Positions 1 through 10,968 of a DNA stretch of 64,000 nucleotides are shown here, piece after piece. Source of the stretch: Dendrocalamus latiflorus (Eukaryota; Streptophyta; Magnoliopsida; Poales; Poaceae); contig CM029650.1 in the NCBI GenBank assembly GCA_017311315.1, forward strand, positions 16,469,118 to 16,533,117, in the 5' to 3' direction. How positions within the stretch are numbered: position 1 is the first letter of the stretch; the number at the start of each line of letters is the position of its first letter. Both the position numbers and the translations under genes were made by a program. The notes under the pieces were generated by a model that worked only from the letters and a program-made list of their open reading frames with translations, ran no database searches and was not told the origin of the DNA.

Positions 1-1053
1 AGGGTTACTGCTAGTTGCATTGTTTGAGAAATATTTGTGCAAAGTTCGCTTCTCCATTTTTGTAAATCTAAGAATAATTAAACAACAACTAGTTAATAAC
101 TGATTAAATAATTTGGCTAGTTGGTAGAACAATAATAAAATAGAATTTACATTCACTTACAATCATAGAACAGTGAACCAAACCAGTGAAAGTGTGAAAC
201 CACTATCGCCAGTCAGCCGTTGGTCCCCACAGAGTCACGCGTCACTGGCTCAGTGGCTTTGTGCTACGCAAATCAATGAATCATCACCCATAATGCCTGC
301 CTCGCCTCAGTGCTGCACACCTCACCACAGCCCACGCCCCACAGGAATTCCTCGGTCGGTACTACTACTCGGTCAGTCCTGAGTCCTCAACTCCTCAGAC
401 CAGATTCACCTAATCGCCTCGTCCTCTCTGCTCCGTCTCTCCGACTCCGAGAGAGAAAGACCGAGACTCTAAATTGGCGAATCTGAATCTCCGATGCCGT
501 GTCGGTGCCCGGCGATGTGCCCGTGCGCGGCGCGCCACCCGCCAGGCGCTAGCCCAACTCCGTCGCTCGGCCTTGCCCGCGTGTGGCCGACCGCCTCCCC
601 TGGCCGGCTGGCCCCTCCGCTCTACCGCGTCGAGCCACCATCCGTCTCTGGCCTCCTCCTCCACGCCGAGTCGCTGACCGCCTCCCGGCCCTCCCCCTCC
701 CCGGCTCCCCCTTCGCTGTGCTGGCTGCCTCTCCCTCCACAGCGCCGGTCGCCAGGCTGTGGGCGACACCGCGACGGTGAGTCTCTACTCTCTCTCTCTC
801 TCCGACTCGGCGACCAGATCTACTGTTGAGCGCATGCTGTTCTATTCATCTTCCTCCAGACCTTGAGCTTATCTCGTATCTACTGTTGACAGTTCTCGTT
901 GGGGTTTTGGGCCAGGATTCGCCATTGGGCCGGCTAGGGTGCTTGGCCTTAAGACACTGACTAGGCCTGGCCTACCCTCATGCCGAGTTTTTCAACCTGG
1001 CGACCGGGATCCTCCTCCGACACGGTCACATGGCGACGCCGACACCCGACGTT
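1..1053. other. Unassigned flank left of the CRM-like element
   Basis: No recognisable protein domain or RNA gene was found. The first 400 bases are moderately AT-rich and open only in short frames. The stretch ends at ACGTT (1049-1053), the left copy of the target-site duplication of the retrotransposon that begins at 1054. The same DNA should therefore resume at 8771. Confidence 0.6.
410..890 (+). other. GC-rich exon-like stretch
   Basis: From about 420 the sequence becomes CT-rich and then strongly CpG-rich, as at the 5' end of grass genes or in captured gene fragments. An ATG at 494 opens a frame rich in Pro, Ser and Arg that reaches a GTGAGT donor-like site at about 778; a TTGACAG acceptor-like site lies near 890. 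A CT microsatellite sits at about 786-806. The predicted peptide is low complexity and matches no family known to me. It could be the first exon of a broken gene, or simply GC-rich non-coding DNA. The retrotransposon at 1054 cuts off whatever followed. Confidence 0.25.
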
Positions 1054-1970
1054 TGATAGGAATGGGGTCCCGATCTTCCAACAGGTTCTGGATATGTTCG
1101 ATGTGGTGGAGGCGCGACACAAATCGATCCGGCTTCCGATCAACACGTTCCAAACCCCGCAATCACAGCATCACGTCTCCTCAGGTTATCAACCGCGCGC
1201 AGCCCGGTTGACGTCGCCAAGAAGGCTAATCCTCGCCTGCGAATCGAAGAACACAAGCAAGAACAAGTAAGAACACAATTGAATTGCAGATGTATTGATT
1301 TAGCACTCAAAAGTTGGGGTCTCACAAACCGATGAATGGCAAAATTGTTCAAAGACAGAATAATCTAAGCAAAACCCAAACCCTAATGGTGGGGGTGGCA
1401 GCTGGATATAGAGGAGTAAGGGGCGTGCAAAACCCTGGACGCGCCCTAATGGGCTCCAACACGATACAAAGCCGAACGGCCCAAAAGACGGTGGTGCAGC
1501 ACCCTGACAGATTCTGAATGCCCACTTGTTTCGACTATTCCCGTTGACTCAGAAGGAATTTTGACATGGGACTAGAGATGTTGGAAAGTTCGTCTTCTCA
1601 ACTTTCCATCCATATGTAGAACGCCCAAAACGGAGCCCGGATGCGATCTGGGCGTCCGTTTTAGTGCGGCCTGGTCCTGGACTCCGAATTGGATTCGAAG
1701 TCGGCTTGAGTTGGGCATCCAACATGATTCGACCACCCTTGCTGGACTTGTGCACCTCGTAGCCCTTCTCCAAGTATTTTCAGGTCCTCTCCATGGTTCC
1801 TAATCATAATTAAATCATTAGGTAGCAATCAATTCTCAAATGAACAAAAAGAAGTACTTAGGAACGAGCTCACCTGTAGATTCAATTGTCGGGCGCGAGC
1901 TCTAGTGATTGGTCCTTGAATGTCAAGTGGAGGAGTGTTGTGTGTATCCGAAGAAGTGATGTCCTCATCA
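1054..1970 (-). repeat. 3' LTR of the CRM-like element
   Basis: This is a 917 bp direct repeat of 7847-8765. On the plus strand it starts TGATAGGAAT and ends CCTCATCA, so in element orientation it runs TGATGAGG...ATTCCTATCA. The ACGTT duplication lies immediately outside, at 1049-1053. The pol stop codon is at 1829-1831, inside this LTR, so the last 47 or so codons of the polyprotein are LTR sequence. Confidence 0.93.
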
Positions 1971-3120
1971 TCCTCCCCCTCTTGAAGCGGAGTTGTCCTC
2001 AACTCAGCTTCATCTTCTTCTTCCAAGTATGGCTTCAAATATGAAATGTTAAAGGTGGGACTAACCCCAAACTCGGGAGGCAACTCAAGTTTATATGCAT
2101 TATCATTTATCTTCTCAACTATCTTAAAAGGACCAGTAGCTCTAGGCATAAATTTTGACTTTCTTAACTCAGGAAATCTATCCTTTCTCAAGTGCAACCA
2201 AACAAAATCACTCGATTCAAGTTTAACTTCCTTTCTACCTTTACTACCAGTAATCCTATATTTTTCATTCATCTTTTCAATGTTTGCCTTAGTAGTCTCA
2301 TGCATTTTGACAATAAAATCAACACGCTCCTTAGCATCATTATGAACTCTCTCACTAGTAGGCAAAGGTAAAATATCAATAGGGGCACGGGGATTGAATC
2401 CATACACTACCTGAAAAGGACTTACCTTGGTGGTGGAGTGTTCCGCTCGATTATATGCGAACTCAACATGCGGCAAACACTCTTCCCACAGCTTCAAATT
2501 ATTCTTGAAAACAGCTCTCAACATGGTAGACAATGTGCGGTTCACCACCTTGGTTTGGCCATCAGTTTGTGGGTGACATGTTGTAGAGAACAACAACTTT
2601 GTACCCAACTTGTTCCATAGAGTACGCCAAAAGTGACTCAAGAACTTGACATCATGATCTGAAACAACAGTGGAAGGCATACCATGCAAACGAACTATCT
2701 CTTTGAAAAAGAGGTCAGCAATATGAACGGCATCATCGGTTTTATGACATGGTATAAAGTGAGCCATCTTAGAAAAGCGATCCACAACAACAAAAATGCT
2801 ATCCCTCCCCCTCTTAGTCCTGGGCAATCCTAAAACAAAGTCCATAGAAATATCTGCCCACGGAATAGAAGGAACATGAAGAGGCATATATAAACTATGT
2901 GGATTCAAGCGAGACATAGCTTTTTGACATGTAGTGCAGCGAGCCACAAACCGCTCAACATCTCGCCTCATCTTTGGCCAAAAGAAGTGTGTGGCCAGAA
3001 CGTCCTCCATCTTCTTAGCACCAAAATGTCCCATCAAACCGCCTCCATGCGCCTCCTGCAACAACAAAAGACGAACGGATCCAACTGGAATGCATAGGCG
3101 GTTAGCTCTAAACAAAAACC
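1829..3120 (-). pseudogene. Integrase region of CRM-like pol, catalytic Glu lost
   Basis: Integrase inserts the retrotransposon cDNA into host DNA. The N-terminal HHCC zinc finger is visible, with the His pair near GHFGAKK and the Cys pair in CTTCQK. The catalytic core shows the first Asp in ADISMDF and the second Asp in VSDHDVKF. At the place of the third catalytic residue the motif reads TDGQTKVVNR, where this family has Glu; the Lys is explained by one G-to-A change. The C-terminal part contains a GPFKIV-type segment, then a highly acidic tail (EEEDEAE, EGEDDED) that crosses the polypurine tract and continues into the 3' LTR, ending at 1829. The 612-residue open frame containing it runs from 3667 with no stop. 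Loss of the catalytic Glu makes the product inactive even if expressed. Confidence 0.9.
1971..1985 (-). other. Polypurine tract of the CRM-like element
   Basis: In element orientation this reads AAGAGGGGGAGGA and lies directly before the 3' LTR start TGATGAGG. It primes plus-strand DNA synthesis in LTR retrotransposons. Unusually it is also coding, as part of the acidic tail of the integrase frame. Confidence 0.85.
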
Positions 3121-3261
3121 CATCATTGATCACGAATTTATTCCATGCTTGTCCCTCTTTACAATGCAACAACACATCCTTAAAATCAGCATCAAAAGCG
3201 TATTGTGCGTTAATAGGTTCAAGACCAAAAATGCGACAATCAAGTTGAGACAACATGGTAT

Positions 3262-4441
3262 AGCGTCGAGACAAAGCATCAGCAATCACATTATCTTTCC
3301 CTTTCTTGTGTTTAATGACATAAGGAAAAGATTCAATAAATTCAACCCACTTAGCATGTCTACGATTCAAATTGGTTTGACTACGAATATGCTTAAGTGA
3401 TTCATGATCGGAATGAATGACAAATTCTTTAGGCCATAAATAGTGTTGCCACGTCTCTAAAGAACGAACAAGAGCATACAATTTTTTATCATACGTGGAA
3501 TAATTAAGAGCAGGACCATTCAATTTTTCATTAAAGTAGGCAACAGGTTTGCCTTCTTGCATCAAAACACCACAAATACCAATTCCGCTAGCATCACATT
3601 CCAGCTCAAAAGTCTTACCAAAATCCGGAAGTTGGAGCAATGGTTCGTGTGTAAGCTTGTCCTTCAAAAGATTAAAGGACTCCTATTGTGATGGCCCCCA
3701 ATGGAACACGACGCCCTTCTTTGTCAACTCAATCAACGGTGTCGCAATGGTGCTGAATTCCTTGACAAAGCGGCGATAAAATCCTGCAAGGCCAAGAAAA
3801 CTCCGCACTTGGGAGACCGTCGTGGGCGTGGGCCAACTCCATATCGCCTCCACCTTGGCTCTATCAACCTCAATTCCCTGTGGAGTCACAACATAGCCAA
3901 GAAAAGAGACTCGATCCGTGCAAAAGGTGCACTTCTTAAGGTTACCAAACAAACGTGCATCTCTCAAAGCATTAAAGACAGCACGTAAGTGATTCAAATG
4001 TTCATCCATGGACTTGCTATAAATCAAGATATCATCAAAGTAAACGACCACAAATTTGCCAATGAAAGGACGTAAAACCTCGTTCATTAATCTCATGAAA
4101 GTGCTAGGTGCATTAGTTAAACCAAAAGGCATGACTAACCACTCATACAAGCCGAACTTAGTTTTAAAAGCAGTTTTTCATTCATCGCCAAGTTTCATTC
4201 TTATTTGGTGGTATCCACTACGCAAATCAATCTTTGTGAAAATTATAGCACCACACAACTCATCAAGCATGTCGTCTAGCCTGGGAATAGGATGACGATA
4301 CTTTATAGTAATGTTGTTAATGGCTCTACAATCTATACACATATGCCAAAAACCATCTTTTTTGGGAACCAAAAGAACTGGAACAACACAATGGCTAAGG
4401 CTCTCATGTACGTACCCACGGTCCAAAAGGTCTTGGACTTG
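3262..4441 (-). pseudogene. Reverse transcriptase and RNase H of CRM-like pol
   Basis: Reverse transcriptase copies element RNA to DNA, and RNase H removes the RNA strand. Family motifs in order are VPKKDG, FTKIDLRSGYHQI, GLTNAPSTF and the catalytic YFDDIL, followed by SFLGLAGFYRRF. RNase H follows with LECDASG, the thumb-like KLYALVRSLETWQHYL, and HSDHESL near 3390. The frame is the same as gag and integrase. It is broken by TGA at 4178-4180, where Trp is expected before KTAFKTKF, and by TAA at 3683-3685, where Gln is expected. A third stop, TGA at 4442-4444, separates it from the protease region. All three fit C-to-T or G-to-A changes. Core catalytic residues are otherwise intact. Confidence 0.92.
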
Positions 4442-5197
4442 TCACTGAATCTCCTTAGTCTCTTCAGGATTGGTCCTGTACACCGCACGGTTTGGCAAAT
4501 TCGCTCCGGGGATCAAGTCAATCTGGTGCTCAATCCCTCGAATGGGTGGAAGTCCTGGAGGTATCTCATCAGGGAAAACATCTCTAAACTCCTGCAAAAG
4601 GTTAGTGACAGGAGCAGGCAAAGTGCAAGGCATATTATCAAGAGAAAATAAAGCATCTTTGCACACAAAAGCATAGCATGTATCATTAACATCATCAATT
4701 GCAGCAAGGTCTGATTTTGTGGCAAGCATAACAGAATTTTTCAAATGGATTACTTGCTGTTTTTCAGATTTATCATGTTCCTTTGGATCATTAGCAGCAA
4801 CAACTCTCTCCCTATCGGCCTCTATAATCTCAGCTGGGGTCAAAGGCAGTAAAGTAACTTTCTTTCCCTTATGCATAAAAGTGTATTTGTTACTACTACC
4901 ATGGTGTAAAGCATCATTATCAAATTCGCAAGGTCGACCCAATAAAACAGAGCATGCTTGCATGGGAACCACATCACAATCAACATGATCAGCATAACCA
5001 CCAATGGAAAAATGGACTCGGTATGTTTGCGTTACCTTAGCTTTTCCAGAGTCATTTAACCACTGAATATGGTATGGATGTGGATGCGGTCGCGTGGTCA
5101 AGCCAAGCTTCTGGACCAAATCAGAACTCACCAAGTTGTTGCAGCTTCCTCCATCAATGATGACACGTGCGCGCCGGTTTTTGATTACGAAGAAAGT
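4442..5197 (-). pseudogene. Aspartic protease region of CRM-like pol
   Basis: This retropepsin processes the gag-pol polyprotein. The active-site motif IIDGGSCNNLVSS lies near 5150, just downstream of a TAG stop (5198-5200) that ends the gag-containing frame. Retroviral-type motifs such as VLLGRPC follow about 75 residues later. The region continues through a linker to NRAVYRTNPEE, the usual lead-in to reverse transcriptase. It is in frame with both neighbours, so before the stops arose gag, protease and the rest were one polyprotein. Confidence 0.85.
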
Positions 5198-6610
5198 CTA
5201 AAACAAATTGTGGCGTTGAAGCTTATCAGGTTGTTGTACCTGTGTGCTGAGGACTCGCTGCACAATGATGCTCTGTAGCGTCGCTGTGGACGCCCCACCA
5301 AGGACCAGGTCGTCATCATCACCGCCATTGTCGCCCGAGGCAGCAGCAACATCATCATCCTCCTCGACATCCGAAGTGCTGATGTAGCCTCCATCTTCTG
5401 TGGCGATGTATGCCCGTTGGCTAGGGCAATTTTTCTGCACATGACCAAGCCCGTGACAGCGGTGGCACTGAATGTCGGAGGAGCGGCCCGTTGAAGCCAC
5501 GGAAGAAGAACTCTTGGCTGGAACCTGCAAAGAATTTTTTGTAAAATCTGCAAGGCGTGTTGTGGAAGGTGGCTTCGGTGGCGCTACTGCAATCTTGTTC
5601 ACAGGTGGTGGAGGAGAACGAAAACTCAAAGAAGACTTGGGCAGTCCCATCGATGTAGTCGTTCGCAGCGTGTAGAAGGGTCGTCCGGTGCGTGGCTTCG
5701 CTGAATCCTTGCGTCCCTGCAATTCGTTTTCTGCAAGCATAGCAAGCTGGAACAACTGGTTGACAATAGTAAAATCTTTATAATCAACAATGTCCTGAAT
5801 TTCACACCGTAACCCCCTGTAGAAACGACAAATCTTATCCTCCGTTTCCTCAACAACCCCACAACGCACCATACCCTTTTGAAGCTCAGCATAATAGTCC
5901 TAAACAGAACTATCACCTTGTTCTAAGCGCTGCAATTTTTTCTCAAATCACATTTATATGAGGGAGGAACAAAACGATTACGCATAGCTTTGTTTTAACC
6001 GCTCCCATGTATCAGGTTGTAAGCGCATGGTACCCAGTTCATTCCACCAGATAATAGCAAAGTCCTTAAAATCACTAGTAGCTTGTCTAACTCTATGTTG
6101 TTCAGGAACCAAGTGAGAATTAAACTTCTGCTCTACCGTCATCTCCCAATCAAGATATATTTCAGCATCATAAAGACCAGAAAAAGATGGAATGGTAAAC
6201 TTGACTTTAGCAAAAGGGTCGTCGTTACCATGACGGTTCTAGTTATTACCTCCCATACCATGTCGGTTTTGCTGAAGACGCCGACGTAGTCGTGCATCTT
6301 GTGTCGTCCGCTGATCAATGTTGCCATCCGCATCATACACTGTGTCATCATCATGATGATGGCCGTCATTGATAGGAGGCAGGCGTGCCTCCAATGTGTC
6401 CATCCGACCAGTGAGGTCAGCCATCCGCCGCTCCACCCACTCAATGCCTTCCGTGGTGTTCAATTGGGCAATGGCGGCGACGATGGTGTCCATTCTCGCG
6501 CCGAGATCAGTGAGTGAAGTATTTTGTTTGTCGAGCGCAGCTTGTAGCTGGCCGCGACTAACACACTCGTTGAAATCGCCTGGTGTCCCGTCCCCTTCGT
6601 CTCCTGCCAT
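5198..6610 (-). pseudogene. Gag of CRM-like element with zinc knuckle
   Basis: Gag forms the virus-like particle and binds element RNA. The ATG at 6610 has a good context (AACCATGGC) and starts an acidic N-terminal part with heptad-like Leu spacing. The capsid region contains PSFSGLYDAEIYLDWE and IIWWNEL. One CCHC zinc knuckle, CHRCHGLGHVQKNC, lies near 5450, followed by a very acidic stretch. Breaks are: TAG at 6239-6241, a one-base insertion near 5986, a one-base loss in the A-run at 5935-5941 that restores the frame, TAG at 5900-5902, and TAG at 5198-5200 at the gag-protease junction. The gag stops lie where Gln (CAG) or a similar codon is expected. Confidence 0.9.
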
Positions 6611-7825
6611 GGTTAGTGGAAACACAGGGAAAACAAAAGGATTATCCCTATCAACTACAAAGTAAGGGCAGTGGGAACCCGCAAAGAAAGTGGCTTACTA
6701 AGCTCTTACAAGTGTTCTTACCAAAGCAAGGCAAAGGATACCTGGAGAGTGTGATCCGGCAATTGCAAGGGGCAAAAACTGTGCTATCCGGAAGTAGGTA
6801 TATGGATCTTGGCAGGCCAAATATGTTAGTGGAACACAAATCAATAACAGATAGTAATGCTGAATAAATGTCCAAAGCACTGGTCCTAGTTGCTGGTCTA
6901 AATGTGTCCTATATCAGTTATGATATGATGAACAAGGAGTCAAGACCAGAATAGTAAAGCAAAGACAGCAACAAAGATGGTCAGGTGATGAGAAACTTAA
7001 TTCAGCATAAGCACAAAACAAATGAAGCTCTGTCACCTAAAACTGTGCTCTGTCACGGTTTTTTTTGGGCACGGATAGCACTCTCAGCACTATAAGCCCA
7101 GGTGCCAAAATTTTTCTTTTTTTTCTTTTATTTTTTTTCACAAAGCAGAGCACAGAAATAGGAACCACACAAAGTTTCACCTCAATCTGATGTAAGGTGT
7201 GGCCTACAGAAAATGATGAATGTGCTGTAAATTCGTTGATGAAATTTCGGAGCTCGAGTACTGCACTTTCCAGGCCGAATTTGGGCAAAATAAATTCGCC
7301 AAACCCGGTGAAGCGGGGGAGCTTCGGATGCACAATTCAATTTCACCCAATTTGAAAAAAAATCGCCTAATTTCGAGTCCGTATGAGAAAGTTACGCCCG
7401 TTTGAAGGAGGGCCTCCGAGTTATGGTTGTTGTGGAGGCCGAAAACGAAATCGGGTGGAGGAAATTGGTGGAAATCGGGGGCGGAAGCTCGGGGAAAGGT
7501 GGGGGATGGTGCTGGGTGATCACGAGACATGATGGATGACTCAAAACAGAGGGTGGGAAAACAAAAGGTTGACGGCTAGGGTTTGTATGAGAGGTAGCGG
7601 AAGCAAGACAACCCGAAACGAAACACGATCTAAACCAGCAACACAACTCGACTAAGGACACAAACTCAACACTACGGACTCTGAAATCAAATTGTGCAAA
7701 AGGCTAAATGAGATCTGGGACAGGAAGCAACCTATGACTACAATTTTTTTTGTAGGGCTTTTTCTTGGACTCTAGGATGAAACCGAAAACAACAAAGGTA
7801 GGGAAAACTCGAGCCTGAAGGAACA
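6611..7825 (-). other. Leader of the CRM-like element (between primer site and gag)
   Basis: This is about 1.2 kb of element sequence between the primer binding site and the gag ATG. It has no recognisable domain. It includes poly-T/poly-A runs near 7110-7140 and a moderately GC-rich part near 7400-7650. The short open frames here look accidental. It probably serves as untranslated leader and RNA packaging region. Confidence 0.6.
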
Positions 7826-7844
7826 CCTGAAGCTCTAATTACCA
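7826..7844 (-). other. Primer binding site (tRNA-Met type) of CRM-like element
   Basis: In element orientation the sequence two bases after the 5' LTR reads TGGTAATTAGAGCTTCAGG. This resembles the plant tRNA-Met complement (TGGTATCAGAGC...) with small changes. Position and sequence together support a tRNA-Met primer. Confidence 0.65.
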
Positions 7845-7846
7845 CT

Positions 7847-8765
7847 TGATAGGAATGGGGTCCCGATCTTCCAACAGGTTCTGGATATGTTCGATTTGGT
7901 GGAGGCGCGACACAAATCGATCCGGCTTCCGAACAACACGTTCCGAACCCCGCAATCGCAGCACCACGTCTCCTCAGGTTATCAACCGTGCGCAGCCCAG
8001 TTGACCTCGCCAAGAAGGCTAATCCTTGCCTGCGAATCAAAGAACACAAGCAAGAAGAAGGAAGAACACAACTGAATTGCAGATGTATTGATTTAGCACT
8101 CGAAAGTTGGGGTCTCACAAACCGATAAACGACGAAACTGTTCAAAGACAGAATAATCTAAGCAAAACCCAAACCCTACTGGTGGGGGTGGCGGCTGGAT
8201 ATAGAGGAGTAAGTGGCATGCAAAACCCCTGGACGCGCCCTAATAGGCTCCAACACGATACAAAGCCAAACGGCCCAAAAGACGGTGGCGCAGCACCCTG
8301 ACAGATTCTGAACACCCACTTGTTTCGATGATTCCCGTTGACTCAGATAGTATTTTGACATGGGATTAGAGCCGTTGGAAAGGTCGTCTTCTCAGATTTC
8401 CATCCATATGTAGAACGTCTAAAACGGAGCCCGGATGCGATCTGGGCATCCGTTTTAGTGCGGCCTGGTCCTGGACTCCGAATTAGATTCGAAGTCGGCT
8501 TGAGTTGGGCCTCCAACATGATTCGACCGCCCTTGCTGGACTTGTGCGCCTCGTAGCCCTTCTCCAAGTACTTCCAGGTCCTCTCCATGGTTCCTAATCA
8601 TAATTAAATCATTAGGTAGCAATCGATTCTCAAATGAACAAAAAAGAAGTACTTAGGAACGAGCTCACCTGTAGATTCAATTGTCGGGCGCGAGCTCTTG
8701 TGATTGGTCCTTGAATGTCAAGTGGAGGAGTGTTGTGTGTATCCAAAGAAGTGATGTCCTCATGA
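7847..8765 (-). repeat. 5' LTR of the CRM-like element
   Basis: This is a 919 bp direct repeat of 1054-1970. It carries the promoter for the minus-strand element. Its right edge reads CCTCATGA where the other LTR has CCTCATCA, a one-base change of the terminal CA. The ACGTT duplication follows at 8766-8770. Confidence 0.92.
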
Positions 8766-8770
8766 ACGTT

Positions 8771-8995
8771 CAACAGTGGGAGGAGGGGGTGCTCGAGCAC
8801 CCACAAGCACCCACGGTGGATTCGCCACTGTATGTTGGTTGTTTGTCTCTACTACTTAAAAGGAGTTGATAATAATGGTAATTCGTCTATCTCTTCTCAT
8901 GCATGAAGGTAATGGTGGTGATTCGTCTGTCTCTTCTCTCGCTCATGCATGTGTTGACAAGTGCCTCCCCCTGCTTTCTCCCCTCACTAGCAATC
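8771..8995. other. Unassigned flank right of the CRM-like element
   Basis: This continues the pre-insertion DNA interrupted at 1053. It contains a short palindromic stretch near 8795 (GTGCTCGAGCACC). No gene or known repeat was recognised. Confidence 0.5.
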
Positions 8996-9556
8996 AAGGT
9001 TATCAGTATCGCAACACGTATCGTGGTATCGTACGATCCTACGATTCTACCAGAGGTAGATGATACGGAGCGCAATATGGATCGGAATCAGGTAGTATCA
9101 CATTGGGATCGCGATCCTACTCATAAAATCGTTAGGATTAGGTAGGATCGCAGTGGGATCATGATCCTGACAACAAACTATATTAACATATAAAATTTGA
9201 TATTACCTATTGCTAGTTTAAGTTGCACTAGTTTAATTTCTTTGTTTTGTTGTTTACATGTTGTTCTAAGGTAAAAAGTATTATCTTTGACATATTACAT
9301 TGTTAGATTATTAGTTTGTTAAAAATAATTAAAAAAGTTTTAAAAATCAATCTTAATTTCAATATAACATGAATATGTGTACTCAAATTATAAAAATTAA
9401 ATTCAAAAATTACTATAGAGTTGCATATTTAGAAATATAATTCAATTTTTATATAATATATATATGTTTTTAAAAATTTGATAGAATCGTGATTCTACGA
9501 TCCGATCCCATTAGACGAAAAACAATCCTACCTGGTATCGTGATCCTAACAACCTT
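8996..9556. mobile_element. Candidate non-autonomous terminal-inverted-repeat element
   Basis: The ends are imperfect inverted repeats: AAGGTTATCAGTATC on the left and, reverse-complemented, AAGGTTGTTAGGATC on the right. Both flanks inside the ends carry many short forward and inverted copies of GGATCGTGATCC-like sequence (9010-9175 and 9490-9550), while the centre (9180-9480) is AT-rich and has no ORF. This is the shape of a MITE or a small MULE/hAT derivative. No clear target-site duplication was seen, so the class is undecided. Confidence 0.4.
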
Positions 9557-10963
9557 GCCAGCAATTCATCCATGCCTCCTTCGCCTCCACATCCGTGACC
9601 AGGGCTCCCCTTCCCCTTCTCTCCCCCCATCTCCTCCGCCTTGACATCCGCTGCCGGGCCTCCCCTTCGTCTTCTCTCCTTGCCTCCTCTGCCTCCCTGA
9701 TCCCTTTCCACGGTGCACTCCCTTTTTCTTCACCTCCCTGCCTCCAATCTGCCGCTAGGGCTCCCCCTTCCTCTTCTCCTCTAGGGCCATGGCCCTAGAA
9801 CCTCCTCCTCGTGCGGCTCCTCTCAACTGTGGGGAGGCCATGTGTTAAGTGATGTGGACATTACGATAGCTGGGTGTCGCCACCGTGGCGGTTGGGTGTC
9901 CTCACTTCCTGAGTCCCCGCCTCTATTGGCGAAGATGGCCACGTGATCACCGCCCTCGCTCGCCTCTCGTGGTCGCTTGCTAACCTTTCTGCGTGGTTGC
10001 CTTCCCACCCATACTCGTGGGCTTTCTGCCGCTCTCACAGTCATCGGAGTCTCTACCACATCACGAGCCATCCCCACCGCGTGCTCACCCTCCCATGTCC
10101 ACGCGTGCTCACCCTCCTCCTCCCTGCTTCGTGCATCTGCCCTCAAATCCTCGCCAGCGTTCCCCAAGCCACATCTTGTTGTTGCTCTTGCTGGTTTGAT
10201 GTTCCCTTTTGGTCATGGTGCCACCATGGGTTGGACACCTCAAGAGGAGATACTCAGTAGCCACCCTGGCCACCATCCAAACCCAACGTCATCTAGTCAT
10301 TGGACATCACCACCTTGGCTAAGGAAAGGTACTATAGCTTATCTTTGTCTGTGTGCTTCATTGCCTGCCACATTCTGTAGACTCGCTCTTCAAGTGTTTG
10401 TGGTAATATTTGTACAAATGTAGGAGAGCAACAAGGTAGTTCACTTCAACACTATTCCACTACCCGCTTGTCAATCTCAAGTCCCTCCAGCTTCTCGAGC
10501 AAGCTAACTAACATACAAACGAGGAAGGACTACCATTGACCACATGGTCCCAACTGAGATGGATTCTGTTATGCGTAAGCTTCTTCACTGCATTTATTTT
10601 GTTGTTGTGGTTGTTATGATTCCCAACTGAGCAAGATATTTTCTGTTGTAACAACCAAGTGAGCAATGATTGGATATTTAAGCTAAATAGAATTGCAAGG
10701 TTAACATTTGCACCATTATACAAACACCACAGGTGAGAAAATAATTGTTTCTATTTGTTATTAGTATGATCTTGTTCTTGTCTTAGCAATAATTACACTT
10801 CTTTGCTCGTGTCTTCTGTTTGATCGGTTTTCATTGTGGAGATTTCCCTTTAAACAATTTACATAGTGTGTATCAAGTCACTGCTGGTCCCCTCTGCATC
10901 TCTCATCTGTTTCTAATTTGTCTATTTCTAGCAGAATATTTAATACACACAAAAACTGATAAT
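9557..10963. other. Unassigned GC-rich to AT-rich spacer
   Basis: 9560-10330 is C-rich and opens plus-strand frames of low-complexity Ser/Pro/Leu peptide. 10440-10960 is AT-rich. No domain, splice pattern or RNA gene could be recognised. It ends at CTTTT (10964-10968), the left target duplication of the next element. Confidence 0.5.
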
Positions 10964-10968
10964 CTTTT

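Larger units (their letters stand above)
1054..8765 (-). mobile_element. CRM/CRR-like Ty3/gypsy chromovirus retrotransposon, complete but decayed
   Basis: This is a full-length LTR element read from right to left. Both LTRs are present (1054-1970 and 7847-8765) with the same 5 bp target duplication ACGTT on each side (1049-1053, 8766-8770). In element orientation the order is LTR, primer binding site, about 1.2 kb leader, gag, protease, reverse transcriptase, RNase H, integrase, polypurine tract, LTR. Gag-pol is one reading frame (6610 to 1829). The LTR start TGATGAGGACATC, the gag-pol layout, and a polyprotein that runs into the 3' LTR all resemble the plant centromeric CRM/CRR lineage. That lineage assignment comes from memory of the family. 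The element cannot be autonomous, because gag-pol has six premature stops, two frameshifts and a lost integrase catalytic Glu. The LTRs differ by roughly 6% by eye over the first 400 bp, so it is fairly old. Confidence 0.93.
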
